A stretch of DNA of 64,000 bases from Sinonovacula constricta. Taxonomy: Eukaryota > Mollusca > Bivalvia > Cardiida > Solecurtidae. Positions 38,901-45,326 of this stretch are shown here, one piece after another (the first letter of the stretch is position 1; each line of letters starts with the position of its first letter). A model generated the notes under the pieces. The model did not search any database, was not told the origin of the DNA, and saw only the letters and a list, made by a program, of their open reading frames with translations. The position numbers and the translations under genes are program-made. The stretch covers positions 33,199,363 through 33,263,362 of the forward strand of contig CM017559.1 of NCBI GenBank assembly GCA_007844125.1, written 5' to 3'.

Positions 38901-41900
38901 TGGAGATTTAGAGTTATTTTTATTATTCATATTTTTTTCTCTATTTATTAGTCAATTACTAATAATTTATAACAAAATGATATTAATTCATAGTAATAAT
39001 TTATATTTTTTAGCAACAGAGTACATTAAGCATTATTTTTTTCCTGTAGGTATAAGACCAGGTGGAAGTACAGAGGGTGGTGGAGATGGAGATAAGGAAA
39101 TGGAGAAAGGAGAGGGAGAAGGAAAGGAAGACAACCAGACTGACTCTGAGCTGATTCTTACACAGGCAGAAGTGGAGAGCACTATGAAAAAGGTTTGTTT
39201 TCACTGTAAAGGCGGCACTATACCTGCAAGGGGTACCTATTGCCGAGTGGTTAGGGTCCGAAATTATTACTCCTCAGCCCCTCACTGCTTTGGTTTAAAT
39301 CCCTGTCAGAGCAAGAACTTTCATGTGGGGAGATTTTCTAGCTAACCTGCAGTGAATGGTAGTTTACCTTCACATAAGTCTGGGTCTTGTTACACCAATA
39401 ATAAGTTGGATGTCACACGTTTGACCATAATTACAGTGGTGCAATGTAAAAATAACAAGGTACCAACAAAAAAAAACAAAGAAACAAACAAGCTTTACCT
39501 GCCCAGCTCCGCCATATATATTTCTCGAATTTACTTTACTTTTAAGTTATCATCATACATCTTTTATACTGATGCCTATTAAACCCATGAATGTTCATCA
39601 TAAAAAAAACCTGAATAATTCTGGTACATCAGCATAACATGAATTTACAAATTAAATTTTTAGACATCATTTGATTTCAGTATGAGGATACGTTTGAAGA
39701 CTACCTAGAGATGTTTATACAATATGGCTACGTGGTCCTCTTCTCATCTGCTTTTCCTCTGGCAGCCCTCTGCGCTTTTCTCAACAATGTGATCGAGATA
39801 CGCAGTGATGCCTTCAAACTGTGCGTGCATCTACAACGTCCATTTGGAAAACAAGTCCGAAGTATAGGAATTTGGTTGGTAAGTTGTGGTCAGTAATTGA
39901 TCTTATATAGATATGTATTAAAATTTTTTCACCTCAAGAAATTTATTTTGCTTTTTCCTTTTAGCTTTTTAAAGCTTTCTAAGCATTGTCCTTTTCGAAG
40001 CTTTTTTGCCTGTGTATCTCAAACAGAGACAGTTAAATATCTTTTATAACCTTATATGGCTTTGTTTGTTTATGGATGTAGCAGTAGGAGTAATAAAGGA
40101 AGTTGCAGTAGGACTAATAAAGGAAGTAGCACTACAAGTAATAAAGGAAGTAGCAGTAGGACCAATAAAGGAAGTAGCACTACAAGTAATAAAGGAAGTA
40201 GCAGTAGGACTAAAAAAGGAAGTAGCACTACAAGTAATAAAGGAAGTAGCAGTAGGACTAATAAAGGAAGTAGCACTACAAGTAATAAAGGAAGTAGCAC
40301 TACAAGTAATAAAGAAAGTAGCACTACAAGTAATAAAGGAAGTAGCACTACAAGTAATAAAGGAAGTTGCAGTAGGACTAATAAAGGAAGTAGCACTATA
40401 AGTAATAAAGGAAGTTGCAGTAGGACTAATAAAGGAAGTAGCACTACAAGTAATAAAGGAAGTTGCAGTAAGACTAATAAAGGAAGTAGCACTACAAGTA
40501 ATAAAGGAAGTAGCACTACAAGTAATAAAGGAAGTAGCACTACAAGTAATAAAGGAAGTTGCAGTAGGACTAATAAAGGAAGTAGCACTACAAGTAATAA
40601 AGGAAGTAGCACTACAAGTAATAAAGGAAGTTGCAGTAGGACTAATAAAGGAAGTAGCACTACAAGTAATAAAGGAAGTTGCAGTAAGACTAATAAAGGA
40701 AGTAGCACTACAAGTAATAAAGGAAGTAGCACTACAAGTAATAAAGGAAGTAGCAGTAGGATTAATTAAGGATTTGGCAGTAGGAGTAATAAAGAATGTA
40801 GCAGTAGGAGTAATAAAGGAAGTGGCAGTTGGAGTAATAAGGGATTAAGCAGTAGGAGTAAAAAAGGATTTAGCAGTAGGAGTAATAAAGGATTCAGCAG
40901 TAGGAGTAATAAAGGATTTAGCAGTAGGAGTAAAAAAGGATTTAGCAGTAGGAGTAATAAAGGATTTAACTGTAGGAGTAATACAGGATTTAGCAGTAGG
41001 AGTAAAAAAGGATTTAGCAGTAGGAGTAATAAAGGATTCAGCAGTAGGAGTAATAAAGGATTTAGCAGTAGGAGTAATAAAGGATTTAGCAGTAGGAGTA
41101 ATAAAGGATTTAACTGTAGGAGTAATACAGGATTTAGCAGTAGGAGTAAAAAGGATTGAGCAGTAGGAGTAATACAGGATTTAGCAGTAGGAGTAAAAAA
41201 GGATTTAGCTGTAGGAGTAATAAAGGATTCAGCAGTAGGAGTAATACAGGATTTAGCAGTAGGAGTAATAACGGATTCAGCAGTCGGAGTAATACAGGAT
41301 TTAGCAGTAGGAGTAATAAAGGATTTAGCTCTAGGAATTATAAAAGATGTATCATAAGGATAAAAAGGATGTAGCATAAGCTGTAATAAAGAATGTAGCA
41401 GTAGAAGTAACAAAGGATTTAGCATAATGATGAAATAAAAGATTAAGCTGTAGGCTTTAAGAAAAAATTAGCATTTAGGAGAACTGGCAATTAATGATTC
41501 AGCCTTATGAGTTATATAAAGGACTCAACATTAAGTTTAAGCCAAAATCCAACTACATGTTTCAATAAAAAAGAATTCTGTTTCTTTGTAGGGTGCCTTG
41601 AGAGTGATGGGTATCATAGCAGTAGTGGTTAACAGTGCTCTCATTGGTGTATCTGGTCAGCTAAAAAGGATGAAACCTGATCTGGATACCATGACAACCA
41701 TTATTGTCATAGTTGCACTTGAGGTAATATGAATCATAGAGACATATTCCTTAAACAAAAACAAACATGAGTAGTATATTTCTCTGTATTTTCCTGTTTT
41801 TTTTTTAAGTTTACTAAAATAAAAAGCAATCAATTCTTCTTTTTCAGTGTTTATAATTTATTTAATAAAAGGTTCACTTTCTGTTAATGAAGTCAAATTC

Positions 41901-43392
41901 TCTATTATTTTGTTATACACAGAAATAAGCAACAAAAAAGATGAAAAATCTGTAATTTCAGCATGGAATTTTGGTGTTAAAGGAACTGATTACACATTCA
42001 ATACCTAGCAAGCCACGATGGATTGCTAATGAGATGGCACGCTGGGAGTTCCAACGAAGGGAAGCATTGAAGGTATATTGACTTGAGAAAATTTATTTTT
42101 TTCTACCTGATGTGCTGTTCTTTTGTAAGATTATCAACCTTGTATTCACAGCTAAAGCAATAACATAAAAAAAATGGCAAAAATTTAAAACAAGCTAAAA
42201 GTTCCTCAGTCTTTGAGAACCATACTTCCTTTGCATTTCTTATTTCTTCCTTATTTATCTACCAGAATTGCTACATTCTGGCAAGGATAATTGATATTGA
42301 TCTGTAGTTCTGCATGAAGGTGAGGTAATCAGATTGAATTCTTCAGTCTGGAGTTATTGTCCTTTAAAATTTTCTTGTCCAGAGATCTCCTCCTTTTTTA
42401 TTCATTGGAATTTCTTCATACTTGCATGGATAATTGATATTATGGCATATAGTACTCTGCCTTGGTGTGTTCTTGCTATATTTTACTAATATGACATTTT
42501 TGTGGTTTTTTATGCACAGAGTCATGATTCCCCAAATTTGCGAACCCAGCCAATATACTACAGTCCTCATACAAGTCCAAAGATGGCACATGACAACCCA
42601 TGGGCACACGGTCCTGGAGGATCTCCACGCCATGAAGCTTCAACCAATCAGAAACCAGCCAATGATACCAAATCAACCAATCAGAAGGCATCATACACTG
42701 AGCAGCCTGTGTTTTTGTCTGATAACCAAGCGTCTGAGTCTTCATCTGATATGTGTTCACAGGAGAATTCTTTGTCTTTGTCTTCTGATATATCATCCCT
42801 TTCTTCATCATCAGCTGCAACATTAGTTTCATCAGCAGCAGCAGATTCAGCATCAGCATCATCAACACATTTGTCATCTCAATCATCTTCATCAACAAGC
42901 TACACACCAAATACCAGCGATTATGCAAATCCAACCATAGTATCTAAATCTTGCTCAAAGACACTTTCTTCAAGAAGCCAAACATTTCTTGAAAGATCAT
43001 CTTTTAAATCCAGTTCACGAATTATTGAAGGCTACAACAGCCCTTCAAGCTGCCCATCAACATACAAGGAAAGTAGAAATCAGTCAACAGAAAACACATC
43101 TTCTGATGATAATCTTTCTCACACTAGTGACCTGTCCAGGCCAACTGGAGCACAAAAACGACCTTTCAGGAGTACTAGCCTCAATATTTCTGACTTGACA
43201 TTATCCCAAACAAAGCCCTTTCCCATTCCACGGTCGAATGAGAGTTCACCTTCTGAAGTCTATAGTTGGCCAGGTCCTAGCTTCGGTTTGGCAGATTCAC
43301 GACAGGAGACTCGGAACCGGATACTGCAATCAGTCAGAAATCGACAGCAAGACTCAGTCCAATCTCGTGCAAGACATACTGATATTCAGTAA
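12551..43392 (+). CDS. ANO8: Anoctamin-8 (TMEM16H) orthologue, 15 coding exons seen, 5' end missing
   Basis: Joined exons: 12551-12800, 20424-20659, 25365-25481, 27798-27925, 28239-28400, 33187-33402, 34087-34159, 35166-35221, 36665-36739, 38292-38442, 39050-39192, 39681-39878, 41592-41723, 41962-42072, 42520-43392. All introns are GT..AG and phases match, giving 973 residues and a TAA stop. Family marks: NCDIIMTLP and LLTRLR near the start (anoctamin N-terminal domain), [26 protein letters not shown] (first membrane segment), [69 protein letters not shown], then a Ser-rich tail from residue 684. These fit ANO8 better than ANO10, whose equivalent blocks I recall as differing (NNFTEVNSDALKMC). 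Known for the family: ANO8 sits at endoplasmic reticulum-plasma membrane contacts and tethers them; channel or scramblase activity is unclear. The vertebrate acidic insertion between segments 5 and 6 is reduced to a short G/E/K-rich linker. Candidate poly(A) signals AATAAA lie at 45702 and 47084, unproven. Confidence 0.95.
13070..13932. repeat. 20-bp minisatellite with 40-bp higher order
   Basis: About 43 units of TTACTTAGATCCATGTATAA type. Through much of the array CATGTATAA units alternate with CAAGTATTA units, so the real period is 40 bases. Confidence 0.95.
14130..14180 (+). repeat. Single diverged copy of the 52-bp satellite unit
   Basis: ATCTGTCTGATCAGGATCTG is followed by CACTAGTTGATATTGAGTGCC, matching the order of the unit at 1-2398, but here as one copy without an array. 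Confidence 0.65.
14545..15330. repeat. CAT/ATC trinucleotide microsatellite
   Basis: Imperfect (ATC)n with GTC and ACC variants, densest at 14590-14930, decaying after 15130. All long frames here are low-complexity shadows. Confidence 0.95.
15790..17765. repeat. 45/42-bp minisatellite with higher-order repeats
   Basis: About 44 units beginning GAGGTGGTATCTGACAGATT. Long units (45 bases) have GTCTTTTATATTGTA, short ones (42) GTTTATATAGTA. A block containing a TAGGTGG variant recurs 357 bases apart (16164 and 16521), and a related block starts near 17030. Both unit sizes are multiples of three, so very long frames run on both strands (613 codons on the minus strand). Confidence 0.95.
17905..18181 (+). 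repeat. SINE-A, full length, with target duplication
   Basis: tRNA-like head with TAGCTCAGGTGGTAGAGC (A box) and GTGGGTTCGAACCCC (B box), body to GCCGGCTAATCCCAATCC. Flanked by an 11-base direct repeat CAATTTCAACA at 17894-17904 and 18182-18192. The acceptor stem does not pair, so it is not a working tRNA gene. Confidence 0.9.
18216..18917. mobile_element. Tigger-type MITE at a TA site
   Basis: Ends CAGTCGACTCTCGTTATCTC at left and, reversed, CAGTCCACTCTCATTTTCTC at right, flanked by TA on both sides. GTCGAGATAA words recur inside. 702 bases, no transposase frame recognised. Confidence 0.82.
18920..19270. other. Intronic AT-rich spacer
   Basis: Nothing recognised. Confidence 0.4.
19275..20120. 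mobile_element. hAT-like element with transposase remnant
   Basis: Ends TAGGGCTGTCACGATATGCC and, reversed, TAGGGCTGTCATGATATACC. TAGGGCTGTCA is typical of hAT termini. Inside on the minus strand is a BED zinc-finger frame. A clear 8-base target repeat was not seen (TTGTAATT against GTGGTATT at best). Confidence 0.72.
19483..19689 (-). pseudogene. hAT transposase fragment, BED zinc finger
   Basis: Minus-strand frame [43 protein letters not shown]. The aromatic FW, the CxxC pair and the closing histidines fit a BED finger, the DNA-binding start of hAT transposases. An in-frame stop lies just upstream and the frame ends soon after; the RNase H-like domain is absent. Confidence 0.6.
20185..20395 (+). 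repeat. SINE-B copy ending next to ANO8 exon E2
   Basis: GCATGGGTTCGAGTCCTGGT (B box), TTTTCCAGCTAACCTACAGTG, GGGGTCTTCTTTCACCAGTA, ATGACCAAAACTGTGTCAGT. Its end lies about 30 bases from the E2 acceptor. Confidence 0.75.
20424..20659 (+). CDS. ANO8: ANO8 exon E2: N-terminal cytosolic domain
   Basis: Acceptor TTGGATTTCAG ends at 20423; donor GTTAGT starts at 20660. Encodes residues 84-162, with [14 protein letters not shown], the GGGMREF turn and [18 protein letters not shown]. Exit phase is one base. It lies 23 kb before the stop exon, after an intron of 7.6 kb packed with tandem repeats and transposon remnants. Confidence 0.95.
20660..21585. other. Intron, possible old SINE on minus strand
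   Basis: 21244-21460 in reverse has weak SINE-like words (GGTTTGGGTTCAAGTC). Rest is plain AT-rich intron. Confidence 0.3.
21590..21870 (+). repeat. SINE-A relative, diverged subfamily
   Basis: ATAGTAGCTCAAATCGGTAGA (A box), CCCGGGTTCAATCCCAGTCC (B box), ATGCCAAAGTCATTAAA as in SINE-A, then its own 3' part AGGATAATGTGACTGGATTT and GAAGGCAGCACTTC. Confidence 0.7.
22555..25175. repeat. 41-bp minisatellite with a 776-bp duplicated block
   Basis: About 64 units of 40-42 bases with GGAGTT(G/A)(A/C)ATACAAATTG and TACAAACTGTCAATAG. The block around 23560-24310 recurs at 24336-25087 with an exact offset of 776 and only a couple of differences, including one G added in a GGGGGTGGGG run. Confidence 0.95.
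25365..25481 (+). CDS. ANO8: ANO8 exon E3
   Basis: Acceptor GCATACAG ends at 25364; donor GTCAGT starts at 25482. The split codon gives Val. Encodes residues 163-201 with [19 protein letters not shown], matching the family block QVFPVHE. Confidence 0.93.
25490..26030. other. Intron; family D terminus near the end
   Basis: TCCAAACTGTTGGATACCATTTTTAAG near 25979 matches the reversed end of family D. No gene seen. Confidence 0.4.
26040..26140 (+). repeat. 3' fragment of the 21590-type SINE
   Basis: GTCAGGACAATGTGACAGGTTTTGG and AAAGGCAGCACTATTTCTGC match the 3' part of the copy at 21590. Confidence 0.55.
26140..26332 (+). repeat. SINE-B copy
   Basis: GTGGGTTTGAGTCTTGGTTG (B box), TTTTCCAGCTAACCTACAGTG, GGGGTCATCCTCCAACAAT, then TAACAAAAAGCAAAAACAAAAG tail. 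Confidence 0.75.
26335..27797. other. Intron, AT-rich, nothing recognised
   Basis: No repeat structure or coding frame supported. Confidence 0.45.
27798..27925 (+). CDS. ANO8: ANO8 exon E4: first membrane segment
   Basis: Acceptor CTTTTTCAG ends at 27797; donor GTAAGA starts at 27926. Encodes residues 202-244: the strongly conserved [15 protein letters not shown] and a hydrophobic stretch from about residue 213 to 239 (first transmembrane segment). Ends in phase 0. Confidence 0.95.
28239..28400 (+). CDS. ANO8: ANO8 exon E5: second membrane segment
   Basis: Acceptor ATCACCCCAG ends at 28238; donor GTATAT starts at 28401. 54 codons in phase 0 (residues 245-298). [16 protein letters not shown] is the second segment, followed by [15 protein letters not shown], one of the best family marks. 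Confidence 0.95.
28545..28676 (+). repeat. SINE-A with internal deletion
   Basis: Head CAATAGCTCAAGTGGTAGAGC and ACAGGTTCAAACTCC joins directly to TGTGCCCCTTTGCTATAATG, skipping about 145 bases of the body present at 17905. Confidence 0.8.
28840..30165. other. Intron; dispersed repeat at 29208-29305, otherwise unknown
   Basis: 29208-29305 pairs with 12255-12362. A hydrophobic plus-strand frame at 29395-29766 has no family marks and biased A/T composition and is not called. Confidence 0.4.
30746..31474. mobile_element. 729-bp MITE with 10-bp target duplication
   Basis: Ends CAATCTCATTAAAATC and its exact reverse complement; pairing resumes further in (TAGGATCTGA on both sides). Flanked by GGCCACATTT at 30736-30745 and 31475-31484, after which the interrupted 145-bp unit continues. 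A 9-10 base duplication points to the Mutator-like group; no transposase seen. Confidence 0.88.
32680..32956 (+). repeat. SINE-A, full length, inside composite element 2
   Basis: Almost the same as the copy at 17905. Direct repeat CAGATTCGAGC (32669-32679) and CAGATTTGAGC (32957-32967), one mismatch, is the target duplication. Confidence 0.9.
33187..33402 (+). CDS. ANO8: ANO8 exon E6: third membrane segment
   Basis: Acceptor CTTCTAG ends at 33186; donor GTATAA starts at 33403. 72 codons in phase 0 (residues 299-370). [14 protein letters not shown] precedes a hydrophobic segment at about residues 326-346; the exon closes with FCSYLPK, the start of the fourth segment. Confidence 0.95.
33506..33552. 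repeat. AAT microsatellite
   Basis: Imperfect (AAT)n within the intron after E6. Confidence 0.8.
33787..34045 (+). repeat. SINE-B copy just before ANO8 exon E7
   Basis: GTGTGGGTTTGATTCCCTGT (B box), GTGGTTCTTACCAACC, TGTCTTCCTTCACCAAAAT, AGCTGGCTG, A-rich tail. Ends about 40 bases before the E7 acceptor. Confidence 0.7.
34087..34159 (+). CDS. ANO8: ANO8 exon E7: fourth membrane segment
   Basis: Acceptor TATTTTAG ends at 34086; donor GTATTG starts at 34160. Encodes residues 371-394 ([18 protein letters not shown], then FWLND) with a one-base exit phase that completes a Glu codon in E8. Confidence 0.93.
34160..34858. other. Intron, nothing recognised
   Basis: A CA/GG-rich patch at 34740-34780 only. 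Confidence 0.4.
34861..35066. mobile_element. MITE with CATACATGTGAAC ends, copy 1
   Basis: About 206 bases, left end CATACATGTGAACT, right end AGTTCACATGTATG. Matches the reverse complement of 45327-45545 along its length (for example GGAAGTTATCTGTTTCCAAG against CTTGGAAACAGGTAACTTCC). Confidence 0.8.
35166..35221 (+). CDS. ANO8: ANO8 exon E8 (56 bp)
   Basis: Acceptor TTGATAG ends at 35165; donor GTAAGC starts at 35222. Encodes [19 protein letters not shown], residues 395-413, matching the ANO8 block ENYRLESAYEKHL. A very short exon, confirmed by phase on both sides. Confidence 0.92.
35752..35972. repeat. Compound microsatellite GATG/GACA/TA/GA
   Basis: (GATG)n, (GACA)n, about 78 bases of (TA)n, (GACA)n again, then (GA)n. 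Frames of IYIYIY or RERERE type are shadows. Confidence 0.97.
36170..36395 (-). repeat. SINE-B copy, minus strand
   Basis: TGTTACATTGCACCAACATT, TGCTAATTATTGATGGAGGA, ATGTCTGGGTAGAAGC, GGAGTCATACCCGTGC in reverse family order. Confidence 0.75.
36665..36739 (+). CDS. ANO8: ANO8 exon E9: fifth membrane segment
   Basis: Acceptor TTTGTATAG ends at 36664; a second AG six bases on (36669-36670) would remove Phe-Gln, but family members keep FQFVNS so the first is preferred. Donor GTGAGC starts at 36740. Encodes [17 protein letters not shown] and DMNRLRE, residues 414-438. Confidence 0.93.
36740..37425. other. Intron, AT-rich, nothing recognised
   Basis: No structure seen. Confidence 0.4.
37427..37635. 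mobile_element. Short inverted relative of the 7816 MITE
   Basis: Reversed, it carries AAGGCAGCCATCTTTA, AGAAGCTAATGCAGGCC and TCAGTCTATTTTACTGAATT as at 7860-7970; ends TATAGGTAGTTTCCA and TACAGGTAGTTTTGA. 209 bases against 523, so internally deleted. Confidence 0.75.
37640..37858 (+). repeat. SINE-B copy next to the exon E10 duplications
   Basis: CATGGATTTGAGTTCTGGTC (B box), GGTTCTACCCAGACTTTTGT, TGTCTTCCACAACCAGCAA, ATGACCATAATTGTGTCAC. Its tail meets copy 1 of exon E10 directly. Confidence 0.78.
37865..37957 (+). pseudogene. Decayed copy 1 of ANO8 exon E10
   Basis: Reads [16 protein letters not shown], an in-frame TAG, then [15 protein letters not shown]. The real exon has [19 protein letters not shown] and [11 protein letters not shown] at the same places. 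There is no good acceptor (bases before CAACTA are TCTAAGC) and no clear donor. The flanking stretch resembles the pyrimidine-rich intron end of E10, so exon start and intron end were copied together. Confidence 0.8.
38006..38080 (+). pseudogene. Decayed copy 2 of ANO8 exon E10, internally deleted
   Basis: Reads [20 protein letters not shown] then KLIQV: open, but short of about seven codons compared with the real exon. It lacks an AG acceptor (preceded by TCATGG). It shares TCCACT and KLI-region substitutions with copy 1, so the two are closer to each other than to E10. Confidence 0.78.
38128..38231 (+). pseudogene. Decayed copy 3 of ANO8 exon E10, open frame with acceptor
   Basis: Preceded by a credible acceptor (CCAGCTCTACAG ending at 38127). 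Reads [10 protein letters not shown], three extra residues, [11 protein letters not shown], then [11 protein letters not shown], aligning through to [10 protein letters not shown] of the real exon with no stop. No strong donor follows and the phase would not suit E11, so it is most likely a pseudo-exon; use as a rare alternative exon is not excluded. Confidence 0.75.
38292..38442 (+). CDS. ANO8: ANO8 exon E10: cytosolic linker, duplicated upstream
   Basis: Acceptor TCTTTACAG ends at 38291; donor GTTTGT starts at 38443. Encodes residues 439-488, beginning [19 protein letters not shown] (family block LATLLITRQ), then [20 protein letters not shown]. Exit phase one base. Three degenerate copies of the first ~100 bases precede it at 37865, 38006 and 38128. 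Confidence 0.94.
38530..38905. repeat. Tandem array that turns around: large inverted repeat
   Basis: About four ~54-base units with GCTGGAAACATCATTAGGGTG and TTTCATGTTAA on the + strand (38530-38745), then about three units in reverse (38757-38900; CACCCTAATGGTGTTTTCAG, TTAACATGAA). RNA of this intron could form a long hairpin. Confidence 0.85.
39050..39192 (+). CDS. ANO8: ANO8 exon E11: acidic linker
   Basis: Acceptor TTCCTGTAG ends at 39049; donor GTTTGT starts at 39193. Residues 489-536: a Gly/Glu/Lys-rich stretch ([17 protein letters not shown]) followed by [14 protein letters not shown]. Vertebrate ANO8 has a much longer acidic insertion here before the same LTQAELES block. Confidence 0.93.
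39226..39491 (+). repeat. SINE-B copy just after ANO8 exon E11
   Basis: TTGCCGAGTGGTTAGGGTCC (A box), GGTTTAAATCCCTGTC (B box), TTTTCTAGCTAACCTGCAGTG, ATAATAAGTTGGATGTCAC, tail CAACAAAAAAAAACAAAGAAAC. Starts about 34 bases past the donor. Confidence 0.75.
39681..39878 (+). CDS. ANO8: ANO8 exon E12: sixth membrane segment
   Basis: Acceptor TTGATTTCAG ends at 39680; donor GTAAGT starts at 39879. 66 codons in phase 0, residues 537-602. Carries [33 protein letters not shown] and [13 protein letters not shown], the most conserved region of the family, near which acidic residues bind calcium in TMEM16A. Confidence 0.96.
40077..41445. repeat. 24-bp minisatellite, two subfamilies
   Basis: 40077-40770: GTAGCACTACAAGTAATAAA type units mixed with GTTGCAGTAGGACTAATAAA. 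40770-41445: GGATTTAGCAGTAGGAGTAA type. The period is a multiple of three, so frames of SNKGSSTT or LLLPLLLV type stay open; not genes. Confidence 0.95.
41592..41723 (+). CDS. ANO8: ANO8 exon E13: seventh membrane segment
   Basis: Acceptor TTCTTTGTAG ends at 41591; donor GTAATA starts at 41724. 44 codons, residues 603-646: [20 protein letters not shown], then [14 protein letters not shown], the start of the last membrane segment. Confidence 0.93.
41962..42072 (+). CDS. ANO8: ANO8 exon E14: last membrane segment
   Basis: Acceptor GTAATTTCAG ends at 41961; donor GTATAT starts at 42073. 37 codons, residues 647-683: [20 protein letters not shown] then [16 protein letters not shown], matching family EHFALLLKYLIH and YQRREAF. 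Confidence 0.94.
42520..43392 (+). CDS. ANO8: ANO8 exon E15: serine-rich cytosolic tail and stop
   Basis: Acceptor TTATGCACAG ends at 42519; TAA stop at 43390-43392. 290 codons, residues 684-973. The tail is rich in Ser, Ala and Thr in its middle (about residues 755-820, low complexity) and has no membrane segment. The last 24 residues are basic and partly amphipathic ([15 protein letters not shown], then RARH). Position and composition match the long variable tail of ANO8; sequence similarity to vertebrate tails is not evident. Confidence 0.88.
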   Translation, partial: SHDSPNLRTQPIYYSPHTSPKMAHDNPWAHGPGGSPRHEASTNQKPANDTKSTNQKASYTEQPVFLSDNQASESSSDMCSQENSLSLSSDISSLSSSSAATLVSSAAADSASASSTHLSSQSSSSTSYTPNTSDYANPTIVSKSCSKTLSSRSQTFLERSSFKSSSRIIEGYNSPSSCPSTYKESRNQSTENTSSDDNLSHTSDLSRPTGAQKRPFRSTSLNISDLTLSQTKPFPIPRSNESSPSEVYSWPGPSFGLADSRQETRNRILQSVRNRQQDSVQSRARHTDIQ

Positions 43393-45320
43393 TTCAGTAG
43401 CTTTTGTTGGAAACAGTGGTTCTTGTAATTGGGCTTTTTTTACAGATTATGAAAGCAGATTTAATTCATCATTCCAAAACTTCATTTCTGTTTTTTTTTG
43501 TGGGAAGTGAAAAGGTGGCTATTGATATCCCCAGAAATGAGGAAACTGTCTTTTTGTTAAGACCTGTAATTGATTTTTGTGTTATAAAACAAATGAAAAT
43601 GTTTAGTTTTTATAACAGAAGTCAAATTACCACACACAGCCATAGAATTTCTTTTTATGATACATTGTTGGTTATTAACTTACAATTTGTTGTAATTCTG
43701 TATTTATAATATATTGTGGTTATTCACTTATAATATTCTTTGATCATGTACAAGCTACATATTGTGGTTATTTACTTTCAAAATGTTACGAGTTACAAGT
43801 TAGTCATTAAAAGGTTAGCTAGTTTTTAGAATCTTTAGTGGTTAGTGATTCAATTTAAAGGATTATTATATTGTACAATGTTGGAAATTGTTACAGAGGG
43901 AACTGTATTATATTTTTTTCTAAACATGCTCACACTCAAAGTTTCAGTTAATTGCCTTGTTCAAGAGTTAAACACAAACAATTGCTCTATCTACATACTT
44001 GCAAACGTTCATGTGTGCTGCCATATTATAATATATATATTAATGTTGTGTTTTCTAAATATAATATTACATTGTAGTTCTAACTTATTATTAGTGCACA
44101 ATCCATTTTTGTTTATTTTGTTGTGCATTACTTCTTTTGAAATCCTCCATTCGTTGCTTAATATATAAACTTATTTTGTATTTTGTTTACCAAAAACATG
44201 ATTTCTACATTTTAAAGCCTTTGTAAATTGGGTAGGTATTTTTGCCATATTCACCAAAGTAATTTGCGTATATTTACAATAGTTTGAAATGATTGACATT
44301 GCAGTGACAAATTTGTTAGAACTTATTTGCCTCCCGTATTTTTTATTTTTCTATTCTCTGTCTAAGCAGTGATAATAGCAGTGAATAATGAGCCACTGCT
44401 TTACCCAGGACGCTGCTGACCTAACAAGTTGTGACTATTCCTCTTTGTTGCTTGACAAAAAGCAGTTCTCAATATGCGAAGATTTGATCATTCTATACAT
44501 AGCGTGTGACGTCACTACGTTAAAGTCATTTTGACCGTGTGTTGACGCAACAATGATTTGATGTGAAATGAAAGGCAGTCACCCAGCTAAAAATCCCTTA
44601 GCGAAAGATAATCGCTAAATGTTTACATTAACATGGCCAACCGGTGTAAACTATATGCAAATGTGGTAATCAATGCAACTGAATTTACTAAATCCTACTT
44701 CATAGATGATGAAATGAATTAGTTTTATTTCTTCCTAGACTTTCTTATAAAATGTGCCACACATGTAATGTCATGTTTATGCACATAAAATGATTTGTTA
44801 GCTAAAAAAGCTGTGACAAAACTAAGGACTTGTGAAAACTACATTTCATATTATTATAACTTATATGTAATGTTTAACTCTTAGCCTGCTATGCTCATAT
44901 TTATAAGGCTTAAGACAAGTAGTGCAGATCCAGGATTCATGCTATTTGCTGCTCAGTCTCTGTTTATAAGTATATCAACCCTGACATGTAACCTATATAT
45001 ACCCCTGTTGGGAGCTGTCTGACCAGGATCTTCACTATATTATATTAAAACTCCTGAGAATTTAGCGTGGGTTTTTAACAATATGTAGGAAGCTAAGAAT
45101 TAATTGCTTTTTATTACATGTAGATCAGTTTTCCATAATGTATTATGTAAATACAAGATTTTACATACTAGCTAAGCAGACGTCAATAAGTAATGTATGA
45201 TTGAATTAGTTCTTATAGTAGATATTCAGACTTGTACATGTCTTTTTTAATCCCCTTTCTTGTTCTATGTATAATTATATTGTGTAGTTTTAACATTAGC
45301 TCTGAGTATTTGTAGAAGTT
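43393..45320 (+). other. Probable ANO8 3' untranslated region and flank
   Basis: AT-rich sequence after the stop with no frame of coding character. A palindromic TGACGTCA lies at 44507. 44925-45065 holds diverged single copies of satellite-unit words (GAGCTGTCTGACCAGGATCT). Where the transcript ends cannot be told. Confidence 0.4.
45008..45058 (+). repeat. Single diverged copy of the 52-bp satellite unit
   Basis: GGGAGCTGTCTGACCAGGAT then CTTCACTATATTATATT, in the same order as the satellite unit. Confidence 0.55.
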
Positions 45321-45326
45321 ATAATC

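Noticed and set aside
40056..41425. [12 protein letters not shown] and [12 protein letters not shown] frames of over 200 codons
   Set aside because: 24-bp minisatellite inside the ANO8 intron between E12 and E13.
42364..42934. Minus-strand and alternative-frame ORFs across the last ANO8 exon
   Set aside because: Shadows of the Ser-rich coding frame, whose splice phase and stop agree with the gene.
12551..43392. Assignment of the anoctamin to ANO10 rather than ANO8
   Set aside because: Blocks [32 protein letters not shown] and [14 protein letters not shown] fit ANO8; the ANO10 counterparts I know differ. The Ser-rich tail also suits ANO8.
44507..44514. TGACGTCA as a CRE-type regulatory site
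   Set aside because: One 8-base palindrome in the 3' flank with no promoter context; similar TGACGTC words occur in nearby repeats.
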